NCBI GenBank assembly: GCA_039698075.1 | Contig: JBDKTJ010000074.1 | Location: 1-64,000, forward strand | Origin: JAJFVC01 sp039698075 | Lineage (GTDB): Bacteria > Planctomycetota > Planctomycetia > Pirellulales > Thermoguttaceae | Length of the DNA stretch: 64,000 nucleotides | Reading direction: 5' to 3' | Notes under the pieces: model-generated | The model's input: the letters and a program-made list of their open reading frames with translations, nothing else | What the model was told of the DNA's origin: nothing | Database searches by the model: none | Made by a program: the position numbers and the translations under genes | Part shown: positions 16,261 to 25,140 of the stretch, piece after piece | Layout: each line of letters begins with the position of its first letter | Numbering within the stretch: position 1 is the stretch's first letter

Positions 16261-17027
16261 GGAAATCGTTCGTCGCCGTGGACGTCGGCAACGCCCGGAT
16301 TAAACTTGGGTTGTTTGCAGGCGATTGCGTAAAAGGGTTGCCGTCGCCGTTGCGGACACTATCGTTTTTCGGCGACGCGCCGGCGCTGGACGAAGTTGCC
16401 AACTGGCTGGCGGAGGCGGCCGATGAAAAACTTGCCTGGTGGATCGCCAGCGTGAACCGGCCTGCGGCCTCGCGATGGATCGATTGGTTGCACGACCATC
16501 GGCCGGCCGATCGCGTGTCGCTGTTGGCCTCCGGCGACTTACCGTTGGAAGTGCAGGTTGAGCGGCCTGACATGGTCGGCGTAGATCGGTTGGTCGACGC
16601 GGTGGCGGTCAATCGGTTGCGAACGGCCGGTCGGGCGGCCGTGATCGTGGATGTCGGCTCGGCCATCACGGTCGATCTGATTTCCTCGGACGGGAGTTTT
16701 CGGGGCGGCGCGATTTTGCCGGGGCTGCAAATGGCGGCCCGAGCCCTGCACGAGTTCACCGATCTGCTGCCGTCGGTTGATCTTTCGGAACTGGACGATC
16801 CACCGCCGGCCTTGGGCGCGACCACCGAGTCGGCCATTGCGTCGGGATTGTTTTGGGGCGCCGTCGGTTCGATTCGGCAATTAATCGAACGGCTGGGCGA
16901 CGGAGCCTCGCCGCAGGTGTTTCTGACCGGCGGAGCGGGCGCAGTCGTGGCCGAGTTGCTCGGGCTGGACGTTCGTTACGAACCCAATTTGACGTTGGCC
17001 GGCATTGCCGCCGCTGTGCAATCGTAG
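16254..17027 (+). CDS. coaX: Type III pantothenate kinase
   Basis: Phosphorylates pantothenate, the first committed step of coenzyme A synthesis; the CoaX type needs a monovalent cation and is not feedback-inhibited by CoA. ASKHA-fold motifs are visible: VAVDVGNARIKLGLF (phosphate 1), GVDRLVDAVAVNRL, VIVDVGSAITVDLIS (phosphate 2 with catalytic-type Asp), and GGAILPGLQMAARALHEFTDLLP. Length 257 residues is normal. Two tandem GTG codons (16254 and 16257) overlap the obg stop; either may start translation, preceded by an AGGGGAG site. crcB follows 11 bases later, so obg-coaX-crcB-DUF190 form one likely transcript. Confidence 0.93.
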   Translation: MVRKSFVAVDVGNARIKLGLFAGDCVKGLPSPLRTLSFFGDAPALDEVANWLAEAADEKLAWWIASVNRPAASRWIDWLHDHRPADRVSLLASGDLPLEVQVERPDMVGVDRLVDAVAVNRLRTAGRAAVIVDVGSAITVDLISSDGSFRGGAILPGLQMAARALHEFTDLLPSVDLSELDDPPPALGATTESAIASGLFWGAVGSIRQLIERLGDGASPQVFLTGGAGAVVAELLGLDVRYEPNLTLAGIAAAVQS

Positions 17028-17038
17028 GAGCTTCTTTC

Positions 17039-17416
17039 GTGTTCCAAAAACTTTTGTTGCTGGCCGCCGCCGGATCGTTGGGCACGTTGGCCCGATATGG
17101 GCTGGGCGGGCTGGTTCAAAACCACTACGGCAAGGTTTTTCCTTGGGGGACGGTCGCGGTCAATCTGCTCGGCTGCTTGGCGTTCGGATTGGTGTGGTCG
17201 GCATTGCAAGAACGTTGGTCTGGCAGCGGTGAAGCTCGCGCGATTATTTTGATTGGATTCATGGGAGCATTTACCACGTTCTCGACGTTCATGTTCGAGA
17301 CCAATCAACTTCTGCGCGATTCACAGTGGATGTCGGCGCTTGGTTATTTTGCATTGCACAACGTCGGCGGGTTGGTCGCGTTGGTGATCGGTCTGGTCGT
17401 GGGACGGCTTTTGTAA
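17039..17416 (+). CDS. crcB: Fluoride ion transporter CrcB (Fluc)
   Basis: A small four-helix membrane protein of 125 residues that exports fluoride as a dual-topology dimer. Motifs fit Fluc: GTLARYGLGG near the start, WGTVAVNLLGCLAFGL with the pore Asn, and GFMGAFTTFSTFMFET containing the central TTFST-type sodium/phenylalanine-box segment. The start is GTG, set by AGGAG eight bases upstream; a longer reading frame upstream overlaps coaX and is not needed. It is followed 28 bases later by a DUF190 gene, a frequent neighbour of crcB. Confidence 0.93.
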   Translation: MFQKLLLLAAAGSLGTLARYGLGGLVQNHYGKVFPWGTVAVNLLGCLAFGLVWSALQERWSGSGEARAIILIGFMGAFTTFSTFMFETNQLLRDSQWMSALGYFALHNVGGLVALVIGLVVGRLL

Positions 17417-17444
17417 GTTTTTCCTTGATTCTCCGGAGGTGCTC

Positions 17445-17786
17445 ATGCGACTGCCCGAAGAAGCGGAATTGCTGCGGATCTTTATCGGCGAGAGCGACCG
17501 ACATCAAGGCAAGCCACTGTATGAGATGATCGTGTTGGAGGCTCGGCGTCGCGGCATGGCCGGAGCGACGGTGTTGCGCGGCATCATGGGCTTCGGCGCT
17601 GACAGCCGGATGCACACCGCAAAAATTTTGCGGCTTTCGGAAGATCTGCCAGTGGTTGTCGAAATTGTCGACACGCCCGAACACATCGCCGAATTCTTAC
17701 CGGATTTGGACGCGATGATTCAAGAGGGCATGATCACGTTGGAACGGGCCCGCGTGATCGCCTATCGGCACAGCAAATCGCCGTAG
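17445..17786 (+). CDS. DUF190 domain protein
   Basis: A 113-residue cytosolic protein of the DUF190 (UPF0166) family, a PII-like ferredoxin fold. The typical pattern is visible: ELLRIFIGESDRHQGKPLYE at the start, then RGMAGATVLRGIMGFG, and PVVVEIVDTPEHIAEFLPDLD. The start ATG has a strong GGAGG site seven bases upstream. The family often sits next to crcB, as here, and may sense or regulate fluoride export by analogy with PII-like regulators; this role is inferred. It converges with folD. Confidence 0.88.
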   Translation: MRLPEEAELLRIFIGESDRHQGKPLYEMIVLEARRRGMAGATVLRGIMGFGADSRMHTAKILRLSEDLPVVVEIVDTPEHIAEFLPDLDAMIQEGMITLERARVIAYRHSKSP

Positions 17787-17798
17787 TGTTCTGCGAAT

Positions 17799-18683
<885 letters not shown>

Positions 18684-18786
18684 AAGGGGGGCACTCCTGG
18701 GCCGGAGAGGAAAACAACTGCGCAAGACAGCCGATGCGCACACCGCATCCCGACGTTTCAGGATTGATCCCAGAATCGTCCGACGC

Positions 18787-19038
18787 TTAGCTTTGAGGGA
18801 CCTCGACGTGAACGCGACGGCCGCCACGATCAAACTTCACGCAGCCGTCGATCAGGGCGTACAACGTATAGTCGGAACCCTGGCCGACCCCTTTGCCGGC
18901 GTAAAACTTGTTGCCCACCTGTCGAACGAGGATGCTTCCCGCCCGAACCTGTTCACCACCGAACCGCTTCACGCCGCGGTACTGGGGATTGCTGTCACGT
19001 CCGTTTCGGCTGGAGCCTTGGCCTTTTTTGTGTGCCAT
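18787..19038 (-). CDS. rpmA: 50S ribosomal protein L27
   Basis: Large-subunit ribosomal protein near the peptidyl-transferase centre. The protein is 83 residues with the standard N-terminus MAHKKGQGSSRNGRDSNPQYRG truncated here to its visible start, then GSILVRQVGNKFYAGKGVGQG and DYTLYALIDGCVKF. No N-terminal cleaved extension of the Firmicutes type is present. The usual partner rplU is not adjacent, although obg is about 2.5 kb away on the opposite strand, suggesting a broken-up rplU-rpmA-obg cluster. Confidence 0.97.
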   Translation of the reverse strand: MAHKKGQGSSRNGRDSNPQYRGVKRFGGEQVRAGSILVRQVGNKFYAGKGVGQGSDYTLYALIDGCVKFDRGGRRVHVEVPQS

Positions 19039-19164
19039 GGAAAATACTAATCGGCAAGAGACTACGAGCCGATCCCAAAACCTTTTCGCGTCTCGACATT
19101 TCCCGATCGTGGGAGACGTTTTGGGACGGGCCCTTAACTTGGGGTTATCCGCGAACCTTTCTTT

Positions 19165-20115
19165 CTATCGGTAAACCCACTGGTAGTCAACCCCGTCAGG
19201 GATGCCGAAGCGGATTTCTTCTTCATGCTCTAAATAGGGGTCGCCGGGCCGCCAGAAGTTGAGTTTGAGGGTTTTGCGGTAGATTTTCCGGCCTGCCAGC
19301 GTCGATTCCCCCCCCGTTTTGTACTCGCCCGGTTCGTCTTTCCAACGATATGCGTTCGTTAATCCGAACACATACACCGAAAATTGAACGATCCGTGGAT
19401 CGACGTCTTCCCAAGTGGCGATGCCCCAGCAGGTCTCGCCCACGGCGATCTCGCGGCACATCTGCACCGAGGTCAAAAACTGCCGCTTCGGGTCTTCGCG
19501 TTTTCGGATGGGCTCCATCGCCACCGGAATCACGCGATCAGGATAAACCTTGGTGAACCCCGTGTCGCCCTTCATGTGTTGGTGGCCTTCGAGCAAAAAC
19601 TCGGGGGCAAAACGGATCGGACGGTCGACCGTTTTGACTTCATACAGTTCGCGCGGTTCGGCGGTTTCGTAGGGAAGTTTTACGTCTGCGGTCGGATGCA
19701 TGATCTTGCCGGTGTTGGTCACTTCGTAGACCATGTACCAAATCAGCTTTCGCTGCATGAATCCGCTGGCCTGAGGCACATCCACCCAAATCATCCGCAT
19801 CGGCTTGAATCGAAACCGCAACACCCAAATGTCATGCCGAAATGCGATGTCCTTGGCCCAATCGAACTTTGGATCGACGGCCAGCAGCCCAACGATATCG
19901 TGTCGACTGACCGTTTCGTCCAGCGTACGCATTGGGTCGATCGAAGTCATCACGCCCGGCGCCAATTGACGATACGGCGACTTGAGCGACAACGTTTTGG
20001 CGTCGGCGTCCGTTTTGGCATCGGCCGATGTGGCCAGTTCCGCAGCCTGTCCGACCGTACAAATCAACAGCGCCAAGGCGGCCAGCCGACTTCCCACAGA
20101 AATCGCTTGTTTCAT
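19165..20115 (-). CDS. Secreted protein of unknown function
   Basis: A 316-residue protein with an N-terminal signal peptide (about residues 1-25, core LAALALLICTVGQAAE). The mature part is rich in aromatic residues and charged loops, with motifs WVLRFRFKPMRMIWVDVP, KLIWYMVYEVTNTG and ETCWGIATWEDVDP, suggesting a beta-rich domain that may interact with other envelope proteins. I do not recognise a family with known function, though its makeup is like conserved planctomycete secreted proteins. A good promoter (TTGACG, 18 bases, TATACT) lies about 80-110 bases upstream. It is a single-gene unit. Confidence 0.68.
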   Translation of the reverse strand: MKQAISVGSRLAALALLICTVGQAAELATSADAKTDADAKTLSLKSPYRQLAPGVMTSIDPMRTLDETVSRHDIVGLLAVDPKFDWAKDIAFRHDIWVLRFRFKPMRMIWVDVPQASGFMQRKLIWYMVYEVTNTGKIMHPTADVKLPYETAEPRELYEVKTVDRPIRFAPEFLLEGHQHMKGDTGFTKVYPDRVIPVAMEPIRKREDPKRQFLTSVQMCREIAVGETCWGIATWEDVDPRIVQFSVYVFGLTNAYRWKDEPGEYKTGGESTLAGRKIYRKTLKLNFWRPGDPYLEHEEEIRFGIPDGVDYQWVYR

Positions 20116-20195
20116 AAGAAGGCTTTCCGGAATCAGAGGGTGCTCACGACAAGGATGGTGTTCAGTTTGCGTAGACTTCGTCGCCCTCCCACTCT

Positions 20196-20225
20196 AGTAT
20201 AGTTGTCTAACTCCACATGCGTCAA
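20196..20225 (-). promoter_or_regulatory. Sigma70-like promoter for the secreted-protein gene
   Basis: On the minus strand, TTGACG (20220-20225) and TATACT (20196-20201) are spaced by 18 bases. Both hexamers match the housekeeping consensus at five of six positions. Transcription would start near 20189, leaving a leader of about 74 bases before the ATG at 20115. Confidence 0.55.
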
Positions 20226-20388
20226 GTTGGCTATTTCCCCTCGGTAATGGGGGTGCGCTGTTCTGGTGCTGTGCGAAGTTGTGGCAAACTGGTGTGAATT
20301 GGTGGTTTTGCTTGATCTTTGGGCAAAAACTCATTACCATCAATCTGAGGTGTGTTTTCGTCGGTTTGAGCAGAGGAGAGCAGAAGAG

Positions 20389-21087
20389 ATGTTTTTCCGT
20401 AGGGTCTTGCTGGCCGCGAGCTTCCTGTTGCTTGGGGTTGTTTCGCTGTTCGCCGACGAAGGCGTTTTGGGACAAAAATACGGCGGCGGCGTCCATGCCT
20501 TCTTTGCCGGCGATTACTCGGGCGCGTGCGAACAACTGACGGCAGCCGTCGAGGGCGGTTCGCAGGATCCCAGGACGTTTTACTTTCGCGGGCTGGCGAT
20601 GTTGAAACTTGGTCGCGAGTCCGAGGCCAAACAAGATTTCCAGGCCGGGGCGTCGTTGGAAAGTCGGGACGCCAACAAATTCTATAATGTCTCGAAATCG
20701 CTCGAACGCGTGCAAGGTTCAGCTCGCGTCGAATTGGAACGCTATCGGCTCAACGCTCGCTTGGCTGTGTTGGAAGAGATCGACCAGTACCGCAAGGCGC
20801 GCTACGAGGCGATTCAGCGGGAAGAGTCGCGTGTGCTTCGTCAGCAAGACATCGCTCCGCCCGAGGCGTCTGCCGCGGAGCCATCCGTTGCTGAGCCCTC
20901 GGCTGCGGAACCGTCCATCGCGGAACCCGCTGCCACGGAACCGGTTGTCGAAAAACCGGTTGTCGAATCGGTCAGACCGAAGGCGGAGGCGAAGAAACCG
21001 GCCGCCAGCGTAAAACGCGCCGCACCCGTCAAAAAGGCAAAACCCGCGGCCGGCAAGAAAGCGACGACCGCTGAAGCGGCGCCTTGA
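20389..21087 (+). CDS. Secreted TPR-like protein with Pro/Ala/Glu and Lys/Ala tail
   Basis: A 232-residue exported protein. Residues 1-20 are a signal peptide (FFRRVLLAASFLLLGVVSLFA). Residues about 30-100 look like two tetratricopeptide-type helical pairs (YGGGVHAFFAGDYSGACEQLTAAVEGG, then TFYFRGLAMLKLGRESEAKQDFQAG quoted here only in part as a pattern). The C-terminal third is low complexity: about eight short units of the type A-x-E-P, then a Lys/Ala-rich basic end (KKPAASVKRAAPVKKAKPAAGKK). Such basic tails may bind anionic cell-wall polymers or DNA. The start is set by GAGGAGAGCAGAAGAG just before the ATG. No known function. Confidence 0.65.
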   Translation: MFFRRVLLAASFLLLGVVSLFADEGVLGQKYGGGVHAFFAGDYSGACEQLTAAVEGGSQDPRTFYFRGLAMLKLGRESEAKQDFQAGASLESRDANKFYNVSKSLERVQGSARVELERYRLNARLAVLEEIDQYRKARYEAIQREESRVLRQQDIAPPEASAAEPSVAEPSAAEPSIAEPAATEPVVEKPVVESVRPKAEAKKPAASVKRAAPVKKAKPAAGKKATTAEAAP

Positions 21088-21140
21088 TCTCTTCGGGTTG
21101 CGAATGTGTGCGCGTTGTCGATGTGGCTCCGGCTTCGTTT

Positions 21141-22568
21141 CTATCGAAAAAGCATTCCCGCATAACCAACGACCCGGTCTGTGGGTCCGCCGGCCTCGGC
21201 GCTGGTTGCATGGCCGACCAATTCGCAGTGCGTCAGGCAGCCTAGTTGCCGAAGCGTCTCCATGGCGATGACGCAACCGGCCGCGCCGCACATACTGATG
21301 CCGTTTTTTTCGACGGTTTCGTACACGCGGGCCGGGTCGAGGCTTTCGATGGCCTCGATGGCGAGTCGGTCGAGCCGCCGAGTTTCAACATCGTCTGCAA
21401 AATGGTTCATGTCGCTCGAGACGATCAGCAGCGGTCGGTTAGGCAACTCTCCGAGCACGCCGGCCAACTGATCGCCGAATTGTAGAAGTTCGGACAAGGA
21501 GCCGCCGCCAATCGTGATGCCCGTCACGCGGACCGACGGCGCCAAGTAGCTCAGCAGCGGCAGTTGCACCTCGATGGCATGTTCGTCCCGATGAGCATCG
21601 GCGTCGAGTGTCAGTCCGGTGATGGCGTCGGCCAGTCGGGCGGCCAGAGCGGGGTCGGCGGCAACTTGACCGCCAGGGAAAAGCCACCGGCGGTACGGTG
21701 CGACGGCCCAACGGGCGCCGCACGATCGATGTCGCGGGCAGAACACAATTGCCCGTTCGGGAATCGCCACCCGATGAAACACGGCTGCCGCCAACCGGCC
21801 GGAGTACATCCATCCGGCGTGAGGCGTCAAAACACCGGCCCATGGTTCAGGCTTGCCGGCGGGCGCGGCGGCCATCATCTGTTTGACGGCCATTCGCACT
21901 TCGCGAGGGCTTTTGGGATAAAATCCACCGGCCACGGCCGGCTGTCTCGCCTCGGGTCCCTCCGACGCCATGGGGCCTTCGATCGAATCGCCTTCAAAGA
22001 CCAGCAGTTGCGTATCGTCGTCGAGCCACGCGTCTGTTGGCAATCCAGCCTTGAGACAGACCTGTTCAAGAAAAGCCCTTGCGTCCAGATGATGCTCGAC
22101 GGCCACGCCCGGCAACAGCAATCCCCGGGCGTAGCCGCGGGAAATCAACAGACCGTGTTTGCCGATCGTGACGGCCTGGACCCGGTCTTCGCCGCGAGCC
22201 GAAACCGGTTCCGGCCCCCAGAGAATCCAAACGTCCACGTGGAGTTGGTCCAATTCATCGGATTCGATGGGGGGAAATCGCGGGTCGTCGGTTGCTGCGC
22301 GATCGGCCGCGATGTCCAACGCGCGCCCCAGCGGGATCGACGATTCAATGCACCCGCAACACGAACGCAACCGGCCGTCACGACGCAACGTGACGAACGA
22401 ACCATAGACCGGTGTTTCGGCGATCTCACCAATCTGCGACCTAGCCGTCTCGACCGGTTCTCGTCGAACCGCGGCGATCACTCGCCGGCAAGCCGTGCGA
22501 AAAATCGCCGCTTTCTGGTTTTCATCAAACTGTGGCCGCTCCGATGTTCCTGCAGGTTGAGAAACCAT
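21141..22568 (-). CDS. AmmeMemoRadiSam system proteins A and B fused (AMMECR1-Memo)
   Basis: A 475-residue fusion of two widespread domains. The AMMECR1 domain (about residues 15-200) shows VYGSFVTLRRDGRLRSCCGCIE, a variant of the family's LRGCIG signature. The Memo domain (about 207-475) keeps the three positions known as metal-site ligands in human MEMO1: His in LTPHAGWMYSG (residue 250), His in CPRHRS (280) and Cys in SMCGAAGC (427), plus EHAIEVQLPLL and SSDMNHFADD. The start follows an unusually perfect Shine-Dalgarno AGGAGGTGA. It is last in an operon with the radical SAM partner 107 bases upstream. The chemistry of this three-part system is not established. Confidence 0.9.
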   Translation of the reverse strand: MVSQPAGTSERPQFDENQKAAIFRTACRRVIAAVRREPVETARSQIGEIAETPVYGSFVTLRRDGRLRSCCGCIESSIPLGRALDIAADRAATDDPRFPPIESDELDQLHVDVWILWGPEPVSARGEDRVQAVTIGKHGLLISRGYARGLLLPGVAVEHHLDARAFLEQVCLKAGLPTDAWLDDDTQLLVFEGDSIEGPMASEGPEARQPAVAGGFYPKSPREVRMAVKQMMAAAPAGKPEPWAGVLTPHAGWMYSGRLAAAVFHRVAIPERAIVFCPRHRSCGARWAVAPYRRWLFPGGQVAADPALAARLADAITGLTLDADAHRDEHAIEVQLPLLSYLAPSVRVTGITIGGGSLSELLQFGDQLAGVLGELPNRPLLIVSSDMNHFADDVETRRLDRLAIEAIESLDPARVYETVEKNGISMCGAAGCVIAMETLRQLGCLTHCELVGHATSAEAGGPTDRVVGYAGMLFR

Positions 22569-22675
22569 CATTCACCTCCTGGAAATTTCAAGGGGCGAGA
22601 CCATAGCGAACGTGAATGCAGAATGAATGGGAAGTCTGATCCATCATTCCGCATTGGCCATGCTCCACTCCCCCT

Positions 22676-23728
22676 TCAATTTTCTATTTCGATTGTCATC
22701 CGTCTTTCGCCCCATCGGCCGACGGTTTCATCGAACCGGCCTGCGATGGGGGTGTTGCAGTGCATGCACCGGCCATTCTGGAGATCGAACGATTGCACCG
22801 AATAACCCTCGCGACGAATCACCGCCCGGCCGCAACCCGGACAATAGGTGTGTTGGCGTTCGGGGTCGACCACGTTGCCCGTATAAACGTAATGCAATCC
22901 AACGTTGCGGGCGATGTCATAGGCTGCTTGAAGCGTTGCCGCTGAGGTCGGCGGCCGGTCGATCATCCGGAAATCGGGGTGAAATGCCGAAAAATGCAGC
23001 GGCACGTCCAGACCTAACTCCGAAACGATCCATTGACACATCGGGCGGATCATCTCCGGCGAGTCGTTGATCTCGGGAATCACCAGGTTTGTAATCTCCA
23101 CCCAGGTGGAGTTCTCGTGGACGAGCCACGAAAGTGTGTCAAGCACAGGTTGCAGCCGTGCTCCGCAATACTGTCGATAGAACGAGTCCGAAAACCCCTT
23201 TAAGTCGACGTTGGCCGCGTTGATTGGCTCGAAGAACTCAGCCCGGGCGATGGCTGAAATGTAGCCCGAGGTGACAGCCACGCTCTGAACGCCCACGGCG
23301 CGGCACTCTCGAGCGGTGTCGATTGCATATTCCGCCCAAACGATCGGATCGTTGTAGGTAAAGGCGACGCTGCGGCAGCCGTGTCGTCGGGCGGCGTCGG
23401 CAATGGCCCTTGGCGACGCGGGACGGCAAGCGGCTTCGACGTCGCGCGATCGTGACAGCGTCCAGTTTTGGCAGAACACGCAGCCTAAGTTGCAGCCGGG
23501 CGTGCCAAACGACAATGCGGAGGTGCCGGGATAAAACTGGTAAAGCGGCTTCTTTTCGATCGGGTCGATGCACAATCCGGTGTTGCGGCCGTAGGTGGTC
23601 GAGACGATTCGCCCATCGCGGTTTTCGCGGACGAAACAAAATCCCCGTTCCCCCGGCCCCAGGCTGCATTGTCGGGGGCAAAGATCGCAGATCAGCCGAC
23701 GGCCGTCCTCCGAAACATGCCACCACAT
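22676..23728 (-). CDS. amrS: AmmeMemoRadiSam system radical SAM enzyme
   Basis: A 350-residue radical SAM protein that always occurs with AMMECR1 and Memo domains in its defining system. The SAM [4Fe-4S] cluster motif is CNLGCVFCQNW at residues 79-89 (CX3CX2C). The N-terminal segment CDLCPRQCSLGPGERGFC and the C-terminal CPGCGRAVIRREG-type knuckle add further cysteines, suggesting extra metal or iron-sulfur sites. The SPYCGT-like motifs of pyruvate-formate-lyase activases, its relatives, are absent. It starts seven bases after the LarA-like gene stops, so the two are tightly coupled, and it precedes the AMMECR1-Memo gene. Substrate unknown. Confidence 0.92.
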   Translation of the reverse strand: MWWHVSEDGRRLICDLCPRQCSLGPGERGFCFVRENRDGRIVSTTYGRNTGLCIDPIEKKPLYQFYPGTSALSFGTPGCNLGCVFCQNWTLSRSRDVEAACRPASPRAIADAARRHGCRSVAFTYNDPIVWAEYAIDTARECRAVGVQSVAVTSGYISAIARAEFFEPINAANVDLKGFSDSFYRQYCGARLQPVLDTLSWLVHENSTWVEITNLVIPEINDSPEMIRPMCQWIVSELGLDVPLHFSAFHPDFRMIDRPPTSAATLQAAYDIARNVGLHYVYTGNVVDPERQHTYCPGCGRAVIRREGYSVQSFDLQNGRCMHCNTPIAGRFDETVGRWGERRMTIEIEN

Positions 23729-23735
23729 ATTGTTA

Positions 23736-25001
23736 TCATACCATATCCCCGAATGTTGGTAAGTTGCCGGCTACGTTGAACGGCAAATTGCGGGGAGGGG
23801 TGAGAATATCCAAATCCTCGCGACGTTGGGCCTCCCCTAGGTAGATTTCGGAGCATTCGACTTCGCCGAGATGCAGCGTGTCGGCGATCCACATCAGTCT
23901 GGCTTGCGGTGGCTTGACCAGTCCGATCGTCCCCAGAGCGTCTGCCAACATTTTCCGATCGGTTTCGTAGTCCAGCGGAATCATCGCGGCGCTCAGGTGG
24001 CCGGAAGCCAACGCGTTCAATCGCGTGGCGGTGAAGTCTGCCTCGCGCAATACGGACGATCGGCAAAACTCGGTCATTCCAAGCCCCAAAACGTTGCCAT
24101 GCGTCGCTTTCGTGAGTCCGCGGACGGCGATTCGCCGCACCTTGGGCCATTCATCCGCCACGGCCTGATGGTCGTTGAACTTTCGGCCCACGACGTTTGG
24201 ATCGAGCCCCGTGCCGCTAATGTCCTTGCCGATCCGATCGATCAGCAGCAGATCGACCTCGCGAAATGGAAGCCGCGGCATCCATTGCTTGGCCAACGCC
24301 AGCAGCGGCGGCTCCCGGGTTTCGAAATCCTCGGGCCGCAGGGCCTCGATCTTCGCCGTCTGATCGTAGGCGTTTTCCACCACCGCCACTCCCGCCCGGA
24401 TCGGACACTGTCGCAACACCTCGGCGGCTGTGCCATGGATGATCTCGGCGAAACTGTACGTTTGAATTGCCCGGTGATAGACTTTCGCGCCTTCGCACTT
24501 GCCAAGTCCGATCAGCAGCATCTTCATCAGTCCACTTTCGATCGGGCCGCAAAAACCGGTATGCGGTTTGATGCGATTGAGTACGACGACATGGTCGGAC
24601 TCAAACGCCAAGCGGTCGAAATGGATCGGAAATCCTTGGATGGCCTGGCCGACGATGACCGTTTCCAGACTGGAACGAATGGGGCATCCGATGGCCGAGG
24701 GCGTCAGTCCATAAGACGCCAACAATTGTTGTTGGCCCTCGGCGGTTCCGCCTCCGTGGCTTCCCATGGCCGGCACTAGGAACGGTTCGGCGCCGAGTCG
24801 TCGCAGATGGTCGACGATCGCCTGAACAATGACCACCAGATCGACGATGCCACGGCTTCCAACAGCCACGGCCACGCGGTGGCCCGGGCGGATTTGTCGA
24901 TCCAACGCGAGCGAGGTCAATTGCTTGCGAACCTCGTCCGGAACGTTTTGGACGCGGGGGGAGTCAAGATTCTGTCGAACGCGAAAGATGCGAGGAAACA
25001 T
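23736..25001 (-). CDS. LarA-like (DUF2088) protein
   Basis: A protein of about 421 residues with the DUF2088/lactate-racemase fold. From the ATG at 25001, His82 sits in PAMGSHGGGT, and His147, Lys160 and His176 sit in NRIKPHTGF, SGLMKMLL and KVYHRAIQ. The Lys-to-His spacing of 16 equals that of the Lys and His that hold the nickel-pincer cofactor in LarA, so a related cofactor or metal site is plausible. The first His-to-Lys spacing is 13, not 10, so it is a divergent branch. The start is uncertain: the frame stays open to 25232 and an ATG at 25055 also exists. It leads the AmmeMemoRadiSam operon. Confidence 0.75.
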   Translation of the reverse strand: MFPRIFRVRQNLDSPRVQNVPDEVRKQLTSLALDRQIRPGHRVAVAVGSRGIVDLVVIVQAIVDHLRRLGAEPFLVPAMGSHGGGTAEGQQQLLASYGLTPSAIGCPIRSSLETVIVGQAIQGFPIHFDRLAFESDHVVVLNRIKPHTGFCGPIESGLMKMLLIGLGKCEGAKVYHRAIQTYSFAEIIHGTAAEVLRQCPIRAGVAVVENAYDQTAKIEALRPEDFETREPPLLALAKQWMPRLPFREVDLLLIDRIGKDISGTGLDPNVVGRKFNDHQAVADEWPKVRRIAVRGLTKATHGNVLGLGMTEFCRSSVLREADFTATRLNALASGHLSAAMIPLDYETDRKMLADALGTIGLVKPPQARLMWIADTLHLGEVECSEIYLGEAQRREDLDILTPPRNLPFNVAGNLPTFGDMV

Positions 25002-25140
25002 CGATCGGAGAAATTTGGTACGGCGAAAAAATCGTCTGCGTTGATAGGGACACATCGACCTAAGTATATTCGCTGGATTGCACGCCGGGAAGGTCGCACG
25101 ACAGTCGGGAGCCGACGGTTTTCGGAATGTCCCGCAAGGG

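Noticed and set aside
16990..17040. Fluoride riboswitch before crcB
   Set aside because: Only 11 bases separate coaX and crcB, too few for the aptamer, and no matching fold is visible in coaX.
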